Positions 44,697 to 56,321 are shown, numbered from the stretch's first letter. The stretch is DNA of 64,000 nt from Corynebacterium sp. p3-SID1145 (GCA_025144245.1 JALXXC010000007.1:1-64000); one strand, 5' to 3'. Made by a program: numbers and translations. The notes: generated by a model not told the origin, from the letters alone.

Positions 44697-46793
44697 GTGG
44701 CTGATACGGAACTGCTCGAGCAACTCGCGACCGCGTACGGGTTCACTTTGACGTACCGGGGCCAGAATAACGAGATCGTGGCCTCGCCGCGCGATTCCCT
44801 GGTCCTCCTCCTGAAAGCTCTCGATGTTCCGCTTTCCGACGACCCGGCCCCCGAGGAGCTCACCGACGCCCTCCAGGCGTGGCGCACCCACTGGGACACC
44901 CGCCCCTTACCCCCGGTGGTGATCGCGCGCGAGGGAAAGGAGACCTACTTCAACGTCCACGTCCCCGAAGGTGCCCCCGCGCACGTGTGGATCACCCTCG
45001 AAGACGGTTCCGAGTCCCCCGCCTACCAGGACGAGAACTGGGCCCCGCCGACAGAAGGTTGGGGGGAAGCGACCTTCCACACCCGCGGCGATCTACCCAC
45101 CGGTTGGCACACGATCCACCTCGAATCGGGCGACATCCGCGAGGAGTGCACCCTCGTTGTCACGCCCCAGGTGATCCGCCGCAACCTCGAGCTGCTGCAG
45201 AACCCCGCCTACGGCGTCATGGCGCAGCTCTACTCGGTACGCTCGGAGCATTCCTGGGGGATCGGCGATTTCCACGACCTGGGCGAGCTCGCAAAGGTCC
45301 TTGCCCGCCACGGTGCCGAATACCTGCTTATCAACCCGGTCCACGCCGCCCAACCGCTGCCGCCGATCGAGGATTCGCCGTACCTTCCCACCTCCCGCCG
45401 CTTCATTAACCCGATCTACATTTCGGTCGAAGACGTGCCGGAATACGCGCTTCTCGACGACGACACCCGCGCCGACATCGACGAGCTCGCCGCCGAGTTC
45501 AAGGCTCTCAACACCTCCCCCGCCTTCATCGACCGCGACCCGATCTTCGACGCGAAACTCGCCGCCCTGAACGAACTCTTCTACGTCTTCGAGGAATCAG
45601 GCGACCACGAGGAATTCGACCGCTTCGTCGAATTCGAGGGAGAGGGTCTCCGCAACTACGCCCGCTGGTGCGCGGAATTCGAGGTCGACGGCGATTCCGA
45701 CGACCTGGTCCGCTTCTACATGTGGCTCCAGTTCGTCGCCGACAAGCAGCGCGAGCACGCCCAGAAGGTGGCGAAGGACGCCGGCATGTCCATTGGCATC
45801 ATGACGGACCTCGCCGTCGGCGTGCACCCGGGTGGCGCGGATGCTTTCACTCTGCGCGACGTCCTCGTCCAGGATGCTTCCGTCGGTGCCCCGCCCGACG
45901 GGTACAGCCAGCACGGACAGGACTGGTCCCAGCCGCCGTGGAACCCGTTCAAACTGGCAGAAACCGGCTACACCCCGTGGCGCGAGCTGCTCCAGACTGT
46001 CCTGCGCCACTCGGGCGGGATCCGCGTCGACCACATTCTGGGTCTGTTCCGCTTGTTCTGGATCCCGCGCATGGGCACCCCCGCCGACGGCGCTTACATG
46101 AATTACGACCACGAGGCGATGCTCGGCATTCTCGCCCTCGAGGCCGACCGCGCCAATGCTGTCGTTGTCGGGGAAGACCTGGGCACCTTCGAGCCGTGGG
46201 TCCAGGAGGAGCTGCGCGACCGGGGCGTGCTGGGCACCTCCGTCATCTGGTTCGAGCACGCCCCCACCGGCGAACGCCCGATGCACCCGCAGGAGTACCG
46301 CAACCTCGCTTTGTCGTCGGTGGGCACGCACGACTTGCCGCCGACCGCCGGGTACCTCTCCGGCGCCCACAACGAGCTGCGCGCCCAGCTCGGCCTCGTC
46401 GACGAATCCCTCGACGAGATGGACGCCGAGGACATCGCCTGGCAGTCCCATGTCCTCAACACCGCCCGCGAGCACGGCTATTTCGCGGGCACTCCACTGG
46501 CCGACACCGATTTCGACGGCCTCGGACGGGACGAACGCGGCGACGTCGATGAGCTTGTCTTGGGCCTCACCCGCTTCATCGCCGACACGGGTTCAGCTTT
46601 GACCTGCACGAACCTCGTCGACATGGTCGGCGACACCCGCATCCAGAACCAGCCCGGCACCAATTCCCACCAGTACAAGAACTGGTGCGTCCCGTTGAGC
46701 GACGCACAGGGAAACGCTGTCCTCATTGAGAACCTCGAGGACATCGACCTGTTCCACCGGGTGGCTGAGGCCAGCGCTAGAACAGCCCGATAA
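44697..46793 (+). CDS. malQ: 4-alpha-glucanotransferase (amylomaltase)
   Basis: 698 residues from GTG 44697, the long actinobacterial form with an about 130-residue N-terminal extension. GH77 catalytic markers: GIMTDLAVGVHPGGAD (nucleophile Asp region), VVGEDLGTFEPWVQEELRDRG (acid/base Glu region), and LSSVGTHDLPPTAGYLSG (third acid). It transfers glucan segments between maltodextrins. Its 3' end overlaps a tiny minus-strand gene by 17 bases. Related genes treS and maltokinase lie about 5-7 kb downstream. Confidence 0.95.
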   Translation: MADTELLEQLATAYGFTLTYRGQNNEIVASPRDSLVLLLKALDVPLSDDPAPEELTDALQAWRTHWDTRPLPPVVIAREGKETYFNVHVPEGAPAHVWITLEDGSESPAYQDENWAPPTEGWGEATFHTRGDLPTGWHTIHLESGDIREECTLVVTPQVIRRNLELLQNPAYGVMAQLYSVRSEHSWGIGDFHDLGELAKVLARHGAEYLLINPVHAAQPLPPIEDSPYLPTSRRFINPIYISVEDVPEYALLDDDTRADIDELAAEFKALNTSPAFIDRDPIFDAKLAALNELFYVFEESGDHEEFDRFVEFEGEGLRNYARWCAEFEVDGDSDDLVRFYMWLQFVADKQREHAQKVAKDAGMSIGIMTDLAVGVHPGGADAFTLRDVLVQDASVGAPPDGYSQHGQDWSQPPWNPFKLAETGYTPWRELLQTVLRHSGGIRVDHILGLFRLFWIPRMGTPADGAYMNYDHEAMLGILALEADRANAVVVGEDLGTFEPWVQEELRDRGVLGTSVIWFEHAPTGERPMHPQEYRNLALSSVGTHDLPPTAGYLSGAHNELRAQLGLVDESLDEMDAEDIAWQSHVLNTAREHGYFAGTPLADTDFDGLGRDERGDVDELVLGLTRFIADTGSALTCTNLVDMVGDTRIQNQPGTNSHQYKNWCVPLSDAQGNAVLIENLEDIDLFHRVAEASARTAR

Positions 46794-46917
46794 GCCCCAT
46801 CACCACCACGAGGGCGATGAGCACCCACAGTGCCTGGGTGACACGGGAGCGCGGGTACTTCCTGCGCGCCTTCGGCAGCTTCATGTCCTCTTTGCGCAGG
46901 TCTTCGGGGTTAGCCAT
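46777..46917 (-). CDS. Small membrane protein (46 residues)
   Basis: Sequence MANPEDLRKEDMKLPK... then one hydrophobic helix (ALWVLIALVVVMGLIGLF) at the C-terminus; basic middle (KARRKYPRSRV). Ribosome site GGAGG 5 bases before the ATG. Its ATG lies inside the stop region of the next gene upstream (46910), so the two are coupled. It overlaps the end of malQ antisense by 17 bases. Type: tail-anchored micropeptide; function unknown. Confidence 0.7.
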   Translation of the reverse strand: MANPEDLRKEDMKLPKARRKYPRSRVTQALWVLIALVVVMGLIGLF

Positions 46918-47056
46918 GGGATCCTCCATTCAATACGGCAGCCAGCCAGTCCACTAGCCGCAGCAGCCCGACGGACGCGAGCCCAGCCAGCGGGAGCGCA
47001 ATCGCCAGAACAACCGGCAATTGCAGCCACGGACTCGCCTGCGTGAGATCGATCAT
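46910..47056 (-). CDS. Small membrane protein (48 residues)
   Basis: Starts MIDLTQASPWLQLPVVLAIA, nearly all hydrophobic with one long membrane helix and a short polar end (NGGSHG). It overlaps the 46-residue gene by 8 bases, and contains that gene's ribosome site in its last codons. No close ribosome site is visible for this ATG. It is divergent from the esterase gene at 47077. Too short for automated ORF calling; function unknown. Confidence 0.55.
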   Translation of the reverse strand: MIDLTQASPWLQLPVVLAIALPLAGLASVGLLRLVDWLAAVLNGGSHG

Positions 47057-47076
47057 GTCGCTTAAGCTTAGGCCCC

Positions 47077-48105
47077 ATGAGCTCCCCGGTTGAAGTGACG
47101 TGCCCTGCCGGCACCATCATCGGTACCGCGCGCGGGGACATCTCCTATTTCCACTCCATTCAGTACTCGCGCATTCCGGCGCCCTTCGACGATGCGGAAC
47201 CAGCACCGAAGGGCCTTCTTATCGACGCACAACGCCCCACCCCGGACACCACCGCCCTGTCCATCGTCGCCCCGAAAACCGGTGAGGATCTCCCCGTCGT
47301 CGTCCACATTCACGGCGGCCGCTTCGAGATGAGCAACCACGAGGACGAAGGCTCCCCCGGCGAAGACCTCGCCCGCAACGGCATCATTCTCGTCCGCATC
47401 AATTACCGGAAGAAGCTGCCCGGTCTCGCCCCTTTCCCCGACGACCACCCCCACCACTACCGCGCCACCGATGACGTCGCCCTCGGCTTGGAATGGGTCC
47501 AGTCCAATATCGAGTCCTTCGGCGGCGACCCCACCAATGTCACCCTCACTGGGCAGTCCGCAGGCGCCGCTATCGTCCTGTGGTTGATGCGGAGAGACCA
47601 TTTCCGCGGCGCTTTCCGCCGCGCGGTCGCCATGTCCCCTGCTTTTCCCCGCGGCAGCTTCCAGCAAAGAAAATCCTCGCTTCGCATCCCCACGACCCGA
47701 CGTTGGCTAAACCGTGCACGCCCGAGAACTCTCGACCGCGCCTACAACCGACTGCGCCGCCGCTATTTCACCGACATGGCGTTGGGCCCATACCCCCTCG
47801 CACCGGAGGAAATGGCCGACATCGACCTCGTCGTGTCCTCCCACGAGCGGGAATTCCAGCACCCCATCATCGGGAACCGCCTGACCAACCGCATCATCCG
47901 CAACCGTGTCCGCGAGGTCATCGACCGCGCGCCCGGCACGGTCTGGAATGTCACCTTCACCGGTGACTCAAAGCACTGCGACGAACTATTCCCGCTCTTC
48001 AGCGGCCCGCTCACTCCGTGGCTGGTCGAGTTCGCGTCCTCCGGGGACCCACACCTCAAACCGGAAACTGAGCTAGCTCTTCCACCAGCCACGGAGAGAA
48101 AATGA
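47077..48105 (+). CDS. Short type-B carboxylesterase
   Basis: 342 residues; alpha/beta-hydrolase of the carboxylesterase/lipase B group, but about 150 residues shorter than usual. Oxyanion hole VVVHIHGGRFEMSNHEDEG, nucleophile elbow VTLTGQSAGAAIV (Ser) near residue 165; the N-terminal PVEVTCPAGTIIGTARG is typical. The C-terminal residues overlap the convergent idi gene by 50 bases. The catalytic His may be in DSKHCDELF near the end. Substrate unknown. Confidence 0.85.
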   Translation: MSSPVEVTCPAGTIIGTARGDISYFHSIQYSRIPAPFDDAEPAPKGLLIDAQRPTPDTTALSIVAPKTGEDLPVVVHIHGGRFEMSNHEDEGSPGEDLARNGIILVRINYRKKLPGLAPFPDDHPHHYRATDDVALGLEWVQSNIESFGGDPTNVTLTGQSAGAAIVLWLMRRDHFRGAFRRAVAMSPAFPRGSFQQRKSSLRIPTTRRWLNRARPRTLDRAYNRLRRRYFTDMALGPYPLAPEEMADIDLVVSSHEREFQHPIIGNRLTNRIIRNRVREVIDRAPGTVWNVTFTGDSKHCDELFPLFSGPLTPWLVEFASSGDPHLKPETELALPPATERK

Positions 48106-48568
48106 ATGGACAGCGGGACACTGCTTCCCGCAGATCATCCATGCTCACCCACTGGTATTCGCAGACTTCCTCAGGCCGCGGATTCAGGTCACCGTCAAGC
48201 GCGGCGAAGAAGACCGGGCACACTTCATTCTCCACGATCCCGGAAGCATCCACCGCACGGTAGCGGAAATCGGGGAGGACCGACTCAATGTCCTTCACCG
48301 CGGCCCCCAGTTCTTCGCGGCTCCTTCGCACCACCGCTTCCTCGAACGTCTCCCCCGGCCCTGGGTGTCCGCAGAAGCTGTTCGTCCACACGCCCGGCCA
48401 CGTCAACTTGGACAGGGCACGGCGGGTGAGGAGAACGTTGCCCTCACCGTCGAAAAGCCATGCCGAAAACGCGAGGTGCAGCGGAGTGTCCGCAGTGTGC
48501 ACCGAAACCTTCGGCGCAGTGCCGATTTGTTCGCCGTCCTCGGTGCACAGCACCACGAGCTCATCCAC
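48056..48568 (-). CDS. idi: Isopentenyl-diphosphate delta-isomerase (type I)
   Basis: 170 residues starting with GTG. NUDIX-type IDI: catalytic cysteine in TNSFCGHPGPGETFEEA (residue near 67), Nudix helix RRSREELGA, and the RYRAVDASGIVENEVCPVFFA segment with its Glu/Tyr partners. It converts IPP to DMAPP. Its start overlaps the stop of the lipoprotein gene by one base; the end overlaps the esterase gene. Confidence 0.93.
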   Translation of the reverse strand: MDELVVLCTEDGEQIGTAPKVSVHTADTPLHLAFSAWLFDGEGNVLLTRRALSKLTWPGVWTNSFCGHPGPGETFEEAVVRRSREELGAAVKDIESVLPDFRYRAVDASGIVENEVCPVFFAALDGDLNPRPEEVCEYQWVSMDDLREAVSRCPFIFSPWLVEELAQFPV

Positions 48569-49107
48569 TAGTTGTTCAGGTTCCCTTCAAAGACGACGTT
48601 GCCGATCTTGAACGTTGCGTCGGAAAGATTGCCCGAGCTGACATCGAATGCGTACTGCACATTCATTGTCGCCCCCTTGCCCAGCGGGAGATCGAGCCCG
48701 TCGGTCTCGATACCGGCCTCTTCCGCGCTCATGCGGCTGGCTTTCTCCTTGCCGCCCTTGTACTTCAGCTCAGGTTCGCCGAGAGCCTCCGGCGGCATGA
48801 TGTTGTCGGAGTGGTTCATTACCGCGACAGTGACCACGGTGCCGCCGTTCGGGGCGTAGGTAGTGCCCTGCCACTTGTAGGAGACATCCATGCCCGGATC
48901 CTCAACGACCTTGCCGTTAATCTGGTCGGTGGTCAGCGGTTCGGCACTGTGGGTCTCGAAAGATTCCGGTTCCTCCGTCGGTGTGGCCACGCCCGTGGTC
49001 GGGGTGATGGAACTTCCCTCTTGGTCGACAACTCCGCTGTCGCCGCATGCGGCCAGAATCAACGCTGATGAAACTGCCGCCACAATGCCAAGAGCCCTAC
49101 GCGTCAT
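48568..49107 (-). CDS. Lipoprotein, DUF4352-like
   Basis: 179 residues from ATG 49107 (MTRRALGIVAAVSS); the frame is open to 49179 but extra residues spoil the signal. Lipobox LILAAC at residues 15-20, so lipid-modified and anchored outside. After a Thr/Ser linker comes a beta domain (GTVVTVAVMNHSDNIMPPEALGE .. TFKIGNVVFEGNLNN) like DUF4352/telomeric-repeat-type immunoglobulin-like folds. Function unknown. Followed by idi with one-base overlap. Confidence 0.82.
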   Translation of the reverse strand: MTRRALGIVAAVSSALILAACGDSGVVDQEGSSITPTTGVATPTEEPESFETHSAEPLTTDQINGKVVEDPGMDVSYKWQGTTYAPNGGTVVTVAVMNHSDNIMPPEALGEPELKYKGGKEKASRMSAEEAGIETDGLDLPLGKGATMNVQYAFDVSSGNLSDATFKIGNVVFEGNLNN

Positions 49108-49147
49108 GATGTGCCTTCCTATCGATGAAACTCCAACACACTTTACA

Positions 49148-50974
49148 GTGGAGCCTGTGCAGCCACTAGTTCGAATCATCCGTAGCGCATCCGCCCTCTG
49201 GCCCTATTACGTCGGCATTATCCTCATTTCCACCGTCACGGCGGCGCTCAACCTCGTTTCACCGTTCATCATCCGTGAAGCGACAAACATCATCGTCGAC
49301 GGCGGAAAACTTGGCACGGTCGCCTGGCTCGCCGTGGCACTGTTCGCCGCCTATTCCGCGAACACACTGATGCAGAACATCGGCGGCTACCTCGGCGATG
49401 TCGTCGCCGTCCGCATCCGACAAGTGCTGTCCACGCGCTACTTCGCCAAACTACTGGCTCTCCCGCAGCGCTATTTCGACGGCCAGGTCACCGGCACGAT
49501 CATCGCGCGCCTGGACCGTTCAATCATGAACATCACCCAGACGGTCCAGACCTTCTCCAACACCTTGCTGCCGATGCTGCTGCAGGTTACGGCGATCCTG
49601 GGCATCACCGCATTCTTCTACTGGCCCCTCACCCTCCTCCTGCTCGCGCTCTTCCCCATCTACCTCGGCCTGACTGCCTTGACATCGAAGCGTTGGCAGA
49701 AATTCGAGAACGAGAAGAACGAGCAGATCGACCTAGCCAACGGCCGCTTCGCCGAGGTCGTCGGGCAGGTCAAGGTCACGAAGTCCTTCGTCGCCGAATC
49801 CCGCGAGCTTCAAGCATTCGCGAACCATTACGGAAAGACGGTCGGCCTCACCCGCCCCCAGTCGCGCTGGTGGCACAGTATGGATGTCGCGCGTGGACTG
49901 GCGATGAACCTGGTCTTTTTGGGCATCTACATGATCCTGTTCGTGCAGACCTACAACGGCCGTTTCACCATCGGCGACATGGTCATGCTCATCCAGCTGG
50001 TCACCATGGCGCAGCAGCCGGTCCACATGATGAGCTGGCTCGTCGATTCCGCCCAGCGCGCCATCGCCGGTTCCCGTGACTACTTCAAGGTGATGGACCA
50101 GGAGATCGAGGAAGCTGCCAACACCCAGATCGTCGCCGCCACCGAAGCCGCCGATGTTCCCGAGCTCGACACCGCCCCTGTCATCCCGTTGCCCGCCGCG
50201 GAGCCGACCATCAAATTCGACCGCGTTTCCTTCGCGTACGACGAGGGCGAACCTATCCTCGATGACATCACGTTCACCGCCCGCCACGGGGAAACGGTCG
50301 CCCTCGTCGGCGAATCCGGCGGCGGAAAATCCACGCTGGTCAACCTCCTTTTGGGGCTCTACCCCATCTCCACCGGTTCCCTGACCGTCTGCGGCAAGGA
50401 CATCGACACCGCAGATGTCGAGCGCGTACGAGCCTCTGTCGGCGTCGTCTTCCAGGAACCCGCCCTGTTTTCCGGCACCATCCGCGAGAACATCGCCTAC
50501 GGCAAACCGGATGCGACCGAACAGGAGATCATCGACGTCGCCAAGCGCGCGAACGCCCACAGTTTCATCTCCAGTTTCACCGACGGTTACGACACCGTGA
50601 TCGGCGAGCGCGGTCTCCGCCTTTCCGGCGGCCAAAAGCAGAGGGTCGCCGTCGCCCGGGCCATGCTCAAAGATGCCCCGGTTCTCGTCCTCGATGAAGC
50701 CACTTCCTCCCTAGACACCAAGTCGGAGAGATTGGTCCAGGCCGGTCTCGACGAGCTGATGAAAGACCGGACCACCATCATGATCGCGCACCGCTTATCG
50801 ACGATCGCCGACGTCGACACCATCATCACCCTCAAGGACGGAAAAATCGACGAGATTGGCACCCCCTCCGACCTCGCAGTCTCCGGCGGAATTTATTCAG
50901 AGCTGCTCGCACTTACCGCCTCGTCGTCGGCCGTCGACCGGAAGCGCCTCAAAGCCTTCGGTTTCAAGGCGTAG
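49148..50974 (+). CDS. ABC exporter, fused membrane and ATPase domains
   Basis: About 608 residues from GTG 49148 (GTG 49157 also possible; the frame open to 48890 is antisense to the lipoprotein and not used). No ribosome site precedes 49148, so it may be leaderless. Six membrane segments (about 15-310), then the NBD: Walker A GESGGGKST, Q-loop FQEPALFSG, signature LSGGQKQRVAVARAML, Walker B VLVLDEATSSLD, H-loop IAHRLST. A half-size type IV exporter that works as a dimer; substrate unknown (lipid or drug). Divergent from the lipoprotein. Confidence 0.93.
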   Translation: MEPVQPLVRIIRSASALWPYYVGIILISTVTAALNLVSPFIIREATNIIVDGGKLGTVAWLAVALFAAYSANTLMQNIGGYLGDVVAVRIRQVLSTRYFAKLLALPQRYFDGQVTGTIIARLDRSIMNITQTVQTFSNTLLPMLLQVTAILGITAFFYWPLTLLLLALFPIYLGLTALTSKRWQKFENEKNEQIDLANGRFAEVVGQVKVTKSFVAESRELQAFANHYGKTVGLTRPQSRWWHSMDVARGLAMNLVFLGIYMILFVQTYNGRFTIGDMVMLIQLVTMAQQPVHMMSWLVDSAQRAIAGSRDYFKVMDQEIEEAANTQIVAATEAADVPELDTAPVIPLPAAEPTIKFDRVSFAYDEGEPILDDITFTARHGETVALVGESGGGKSTLVNLLLGLYPISTGSLTVCGKDIDTADVERVRASVGVVFQEPALFSGTIRENIAYGKPDATEQEIIDVAKRANAHSFISSFTDGYDTVIGERGLRLSGGQKQRVAVARAMLKDAPVLVLDEATSSLDTKSERLVQAGLDELMKDRTTIMIAHRLSTIADVDTIITLKDGKIDEIGTPSDLAVSGGIYSELLALTASSSAVDRKRLKAFGFKA

Positions 50975-50983
50975 GTTGGGGCC

Positions 50984-52112
50984 ATGCAGTTCCCAGATCT
51001 TGAGACCCTCCGCGCCCGCGGCACCCGCAAGTGGACCCAGTTCGAGGACGATGTCCTCCCACTCTGGGTCGCCGAGAGCGATTTCCCCACCGCCGAGCCG
51101 GTGAAAAGCGCGATCCAGGACGCGGTCGACCGAGAAATGTTCGGCTACACCCCTGCCCACCACACTCTCGGAGACTCCCTGAGCAGGTTCTATTCCGAGC
51201 AGTACGGATGGACACCGAATCCGGAGCACATTTTTCCCGTCGCCGATGTCGTGCGCGGCATGCTACTTGGCATCCAGTACTTCACCAAGCCGGGTTCTCC
51301 CGTCATCGTTCCGGTCCCCTCGTATCCCCCGTTCCTCGAGCTTCCCGAAACCGCCGGCCGCGAGATGGTCGAGGTTGGGGCAAAGGACGGCCTGGACCTG
51401 ATGGAAATCGAGGCCGCCTTCAAGAACGGCGCCGGATCCATTCTCCTCGCCGCGCCCAATAATCCGTGGGGCTACACATTCGACGAAGAGGAGCTCGTCC
51501 AGATCACCAATATCGCCGACAAATACGGCGCCCGGGTGCTTGTCGACGAAATCCACGCCCCCATTGTTTATGAGGGAAAACACCACTGCGCCGCTGGCGT
51601 CAGCGACACCGCCGCGAATGTCTGCATCACCGTCACCGCCACCTCGAAGGCGTGGAATGTCGCCGGCCTCAAGTGCGCCCAGATGGTCTTCAGCAATGAA
51701 AAAGACGTCGACACCTGGAAGAACCTCACCGGAGTGGCGAAGGACGGAACCGGCACCCTCGGCATCGTCGCCGCGCAGGCCTGTTACGACCACGGAAAAG
51801 AAGCCCTGGACGACCAGCTGAAAACCCTCAAGGCCAACCGAGATTATCTGATCGAGAACCTCCCGGAGGCAGTCCCCGGCATCCAGTTCACCAAGCCGGA
51901 GGCCACCTACCTCATGTTCCTCGATTTCAGTGGCACTGTGATCGAAGATGAAAAACCGGCTACCTGGATTCGTCGAGAAGCGAAAGTCGCCCTCAATGAA
52001 GGGGTCACGTTCGGCCCGGGCGGCGCGCACCATGCCCGCCTGAATTTCGCGACCAGCCCCGAGATCTTGTCCGAAGCGCTCGACCGGATCTCTACCGCTA
52101 TTGTTAGGGGCC

Positions 52113-52126
<14 letters not shown>
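50984..52126 (+). CDS. aecD: PLP-dependent C-S lyase (cystathionine beta-lyase/AecD type)
   Basis: 380 residues, class I/II aminotransferase fold of the MalY/PatB group. N-terminus [20 protein letters not shown]; cofactor-binding [11 protein letters not shown] and the Schiff-base lysine in [19 protein letters not shown]-terminal Arg in [11 protein letters not shown]. It splits cystathionine and similar thioethers to pyruvate, ammonia and a thiol; in corynebacteria this is the methionine-pathway/aminoethylcysteine-resistance enzyme. It overlaps the treS start by 14 bases, and the ATG follows the ABC exporter by 9 bases. Confidence 0.9.
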
Positions 52127-53831
<1,705 letters not shown>

Positions 53832-53841
53832 GGTTTCCAGC

Positions 53842-54888
53842 ATGGATCTGAAAAGCACCCGTTTCTACGGCGCCAAGTCCGAGCCGATCAACCACCAGTC
53901 GGTCGTCTCGGAACTTTCCGCTGGTTCGTTCACCTGGCAGATCCTCGAGGTCGACCACGGAGCCGTCGACCAGTACCAGGTCCTCGTTGCTTGCGGCCGC
54001 GACGCCCTCGACACCGAGGCGGGCGCGCAGTCCTATCTCGAGCACCTCCACAATTTCGGCGAAATCACAGGAGATATGTCTGGGGGCACCGCCGTTCCTT
54101 TGAGGGCCGACCAGTCGAACACCTCCCTCGTGGTCGACGGCACCTGGATGCTCAAGGTTTTCCGCAAACTCGAAGAAGGCATCAACCCCGACGTCGAGCT
54201 GCTCAGCTCCATCGGTGACTGCCCGCATGTCGCGGGCGTGCGCGGGTACCTCACCCACGACGGAAAAGTCCTGGCGATGATGCAGGAGTTCATCACCGGT
54301 GGCCGCGACGGCTTCCAATTGTCTCTCGACCCTGGTCTCGATAATGAGCACGATCTCGGTGCCGCCATCCGCACTGTGCACGAAGCGTTAGCCGAAGCAT
54401 TCGGAGCGGAAACCGTTGCCGGGTCCCGCATCCGGGGTTCCCTCAATTCGCATCTCGACGAGCTTCTCACCCAGACCGACGCCCTTTCTCCCTTCGAGGG
54501 CAATTTGCGGGAAATCTACTCCCGCATCCCTGACGGGGACGTCGACATCCAGCGCATTCACGGCGACCTTCACCTGGGACAAACACTTCTCGCGGATCGT
54601 TGGTACTTGATTGATTTCGAGGGCGAACCTGCCCGACCCCTCGAACAGCGCAGGCTCCCCGACCATCCGTTGCGGGATGTGGCCGGCATGGTGCGAAGTT
54701 TCGGGTACGCGCATGCGATGGGCGGTAAGGCAGACGTCGATAAGCTGCTCGCCGGTTACGGCACCTCCCGCTCCCCTGTCTTGGATGCGTATATCGCTGA
54801 CAAGGCCGCGTACGAGGTGGTCTACGAAGCGAACAACCGGCCTGATTGGGTGGACATTCCGCTGCGAGCAATCCGGGAACTCTCCTAG
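53842..54888 (+). CDS. mak: Maltokinase
   Basis: 348 residues from ATG 53842 (MDLKSTRFYGAKSEPIN), smaller than the usual about 450 because the N-terminal region before the kinase fold is short. APH-like kinase: Lys-site MLKVFRKLEEGINPDVELL, catalytic HGDLHLGQTLL (Brenner motif), LIDFEGEPARPLEQRR metal site. It phosphorylates maltose (from treS) to maltose 1-phosphate for GlgE. Ends convergent with the HNH gene, overlapping by 4 bases. Confidence 0.92.
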   Translation: MDLKSTRFYGAKSEPINHQSVVSELSAGSFTWQILEVDHGAVDQYQVLVACGRDALDTEAGAQSYLEHLHNFGEITGDMSGGTAVPLRADQSNTSLVVDGTWMLKVFRKLEEGINPDVELLSSIGDCPHVAGVRGYLTHDGKVLAMMQEFITGGRDGFQLSLDPGLDNEHDLGAAIRTVHEALAEAFGAETVAGSRIRGSLNSHLDELLTQTDALSPFEGNLREIYSRIPDGDVDIQRIHGDLHLGQTLLADRWYLIDFEGEPARPLEQRRLPDHPLRDVAGMVRSFGYAHAMGGKADVDKLLAGYGTSRSPVLDAYIADKAAYEVVYEANNRPDWVDIPLRAIRELS

Positions 54889-56321
54889 TCTTCGGGCGGC
54901 GGCTCGAATTCCGGGTCGTACGGTCCCGGCGGCGGCTCAGGGTGGAAGGGGAAACGGAGCTCGTATTCCCTCTCCAGCTCCTGCAGCTTGCCGATGCAGG
55001 CCTCGTAGTCGAAATCCTCCTCGAAATCGTCCAGGACACGGTGGCACTTGGCGAAAAACCGGGCATTTTTGCGCTTCAACCGCTTCACGTCATCCAGGGT
55101 GCGCGACCACTTCGGGTTCGTCGGAGTTATCTGGCCTTCCAGCACGCTGTCCGGCTCTACGCGGGCATAGGTGCCGTTGGCGAACAGCCAGACGATCTCA
55201 CCCGTGACCGGATCGGGAACATAGAAGGCCAGGCGGTCGGTCTTCATGTTGTGGTGGTGCTGGCAGAGGCAGAAGAGATTGTCGGCGCTGGTCAGCCCAC
55301 CCTCGTCGAACGGGATGCGGTGGTCGAGCTGGCACGTCCACGCACTGCGGTCGCAGCCCGGGTAGATGCAAGTACCGTCGCGGCCGCGGACGAATGCCTT
55401 GACGGCATCTGGCGCGACATACCCGGCGACGGTGCAGGTAGCGGCCGCGTCGAGGTCGACCACGTTGAGGCTGAAGGAGTGGAACATCTCGGTGCCCACT
55501 GCGCCCGACCAGCCGAAGCCAGGAATGAAGACCGGCCTAGTGACATCGACGGAACCGTCTGCGTTTTTGGGTGCGTAGGCGAAGATCGTCGCGGGAAGCT
55601 CAGGAGCCAGGCGGCCGCAGATGAGTTGAAGGGCGGCATCCGAATCCGAGAGGTCGTGCTTGCGGGCCGTAGCGGCGATGGACGCTCTGGCGGCTGCCAT
55701 CGAGGCATTATCCGCGGACAGGGTCAGAGCGGCCAATCCGACGCCGGAGGGATCAGGGTGGAACTCGACATGGCCGATCCCGGGCGGGCCTTCCGACCGC
55801 TTCTTCTTTTTGTCCGCGTCGAACGACACCGAGCAGTCGAGTGTGGCCAGAAGCTGGTTGAGTCTCAGCGTCACCATGTACGGCGTTGGCAGCTGCTGGT
55901 TTGGGTAGTCGGGCGTGAACAGACCGACGAGGAGCTCGTCGATCTGCCCGTAGTCTTCCTCCTCCACGTCATTGCCCAGACGGTTCACGGCTTTCTCGAT
56001 GGCGGCGAGCCGTCTCACGTCCAACCGGTGGTTCTCGTCTTGGAGGGCACGGAGGCGGGGAAGTTGCTGGAGGCTCATGTAGGCGAACATGCCTTCCTTC
56101 ACGTCACGGGGCGTCAGGCCGGTGGTGATGCTGACAGCTGTCACTTCCTCGTCCACATCGCGGGACCCGAGGAACTCATTCTGGTGGGCGTATTTCCCGA
56201 AGATGGCGTGCTGGTTCCGGCGGAACCCGGTTCCCGCGGCGGTCAGTGGGTCGTCGGGATTCTCACTGGCGAAGAACGCCCCAGTCGGGACGTGCGCTTC
56301 TTCTTCTGCTGCGGCAGTCAC
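54885..56321 (-). CDS. DUF222/HNH endonuclease domain protein (13E12-repeat type)
   Basis: 478 residues from GTG 56321, chosen for AAAGGAG 6 bases upstream; the frame is open to 56561. An N-terminal DUF222 domain covers about residues 30-270, then an HNH motif: CIYPGCDRSAWTCQLDHRIPFDEGG and NLFCLCQHHHNMKT (zinc-binding Cys and catalytic His). Multiple copies of these genes are common in corynebacteria and mycobacteria, perhaps mobile or selfish elements; the role is not known. An acidic Pro-rich tail follows. Convergent with maltokinase. Confidence 0.9.
   Translation of the reverse strand: MTAAAEEEAHVPTGAFFASENPDDPLTAAGTGFRRNQHAIFGKYAHQNEFLGSRDVDEEVTAVSITTGLTPRDVKEGMFAYMSLQQLPRLRALQDENHRLDVRRLAAIEKAVNRLGNDVEEEDYGQIDELLVGLFTPDYPNQQLPTPYMVTLRLNQLLATLDCSVSFDADKKKKRSEGPPGIGHVEFHPDPSGVGLAALTLSADNASMAAARASIAATARKHDLSDSDAALQLICGRLAPELPATIFAYAPKNADGSVDVTRPVFIPGFGWSGAVGTEMFHSFSLNVVDLDAAATCTVAGYVAPDAVKAFVRGRDGTCIYPGCDRSAWTCQLDHRIPFDEGGLTSADNLFCLCQHHHNMKTDRLAFYVPDPVTGEIVWLFANGTYARVEPDSVLEGQITPTNPKWSRTLDDVKRLKRKNARFFAKCHRVLDDFEEDFDYEACIGKLQELEREYELRFPFHPEPPPGPYDPEFEPPPED

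Noticed and set aside
48890..49147. N-terminal extension of the ABC exporter
   Set aside because: Antisense to the lipoprotein start and not exporter-like; the membrane domain begins after 49150.
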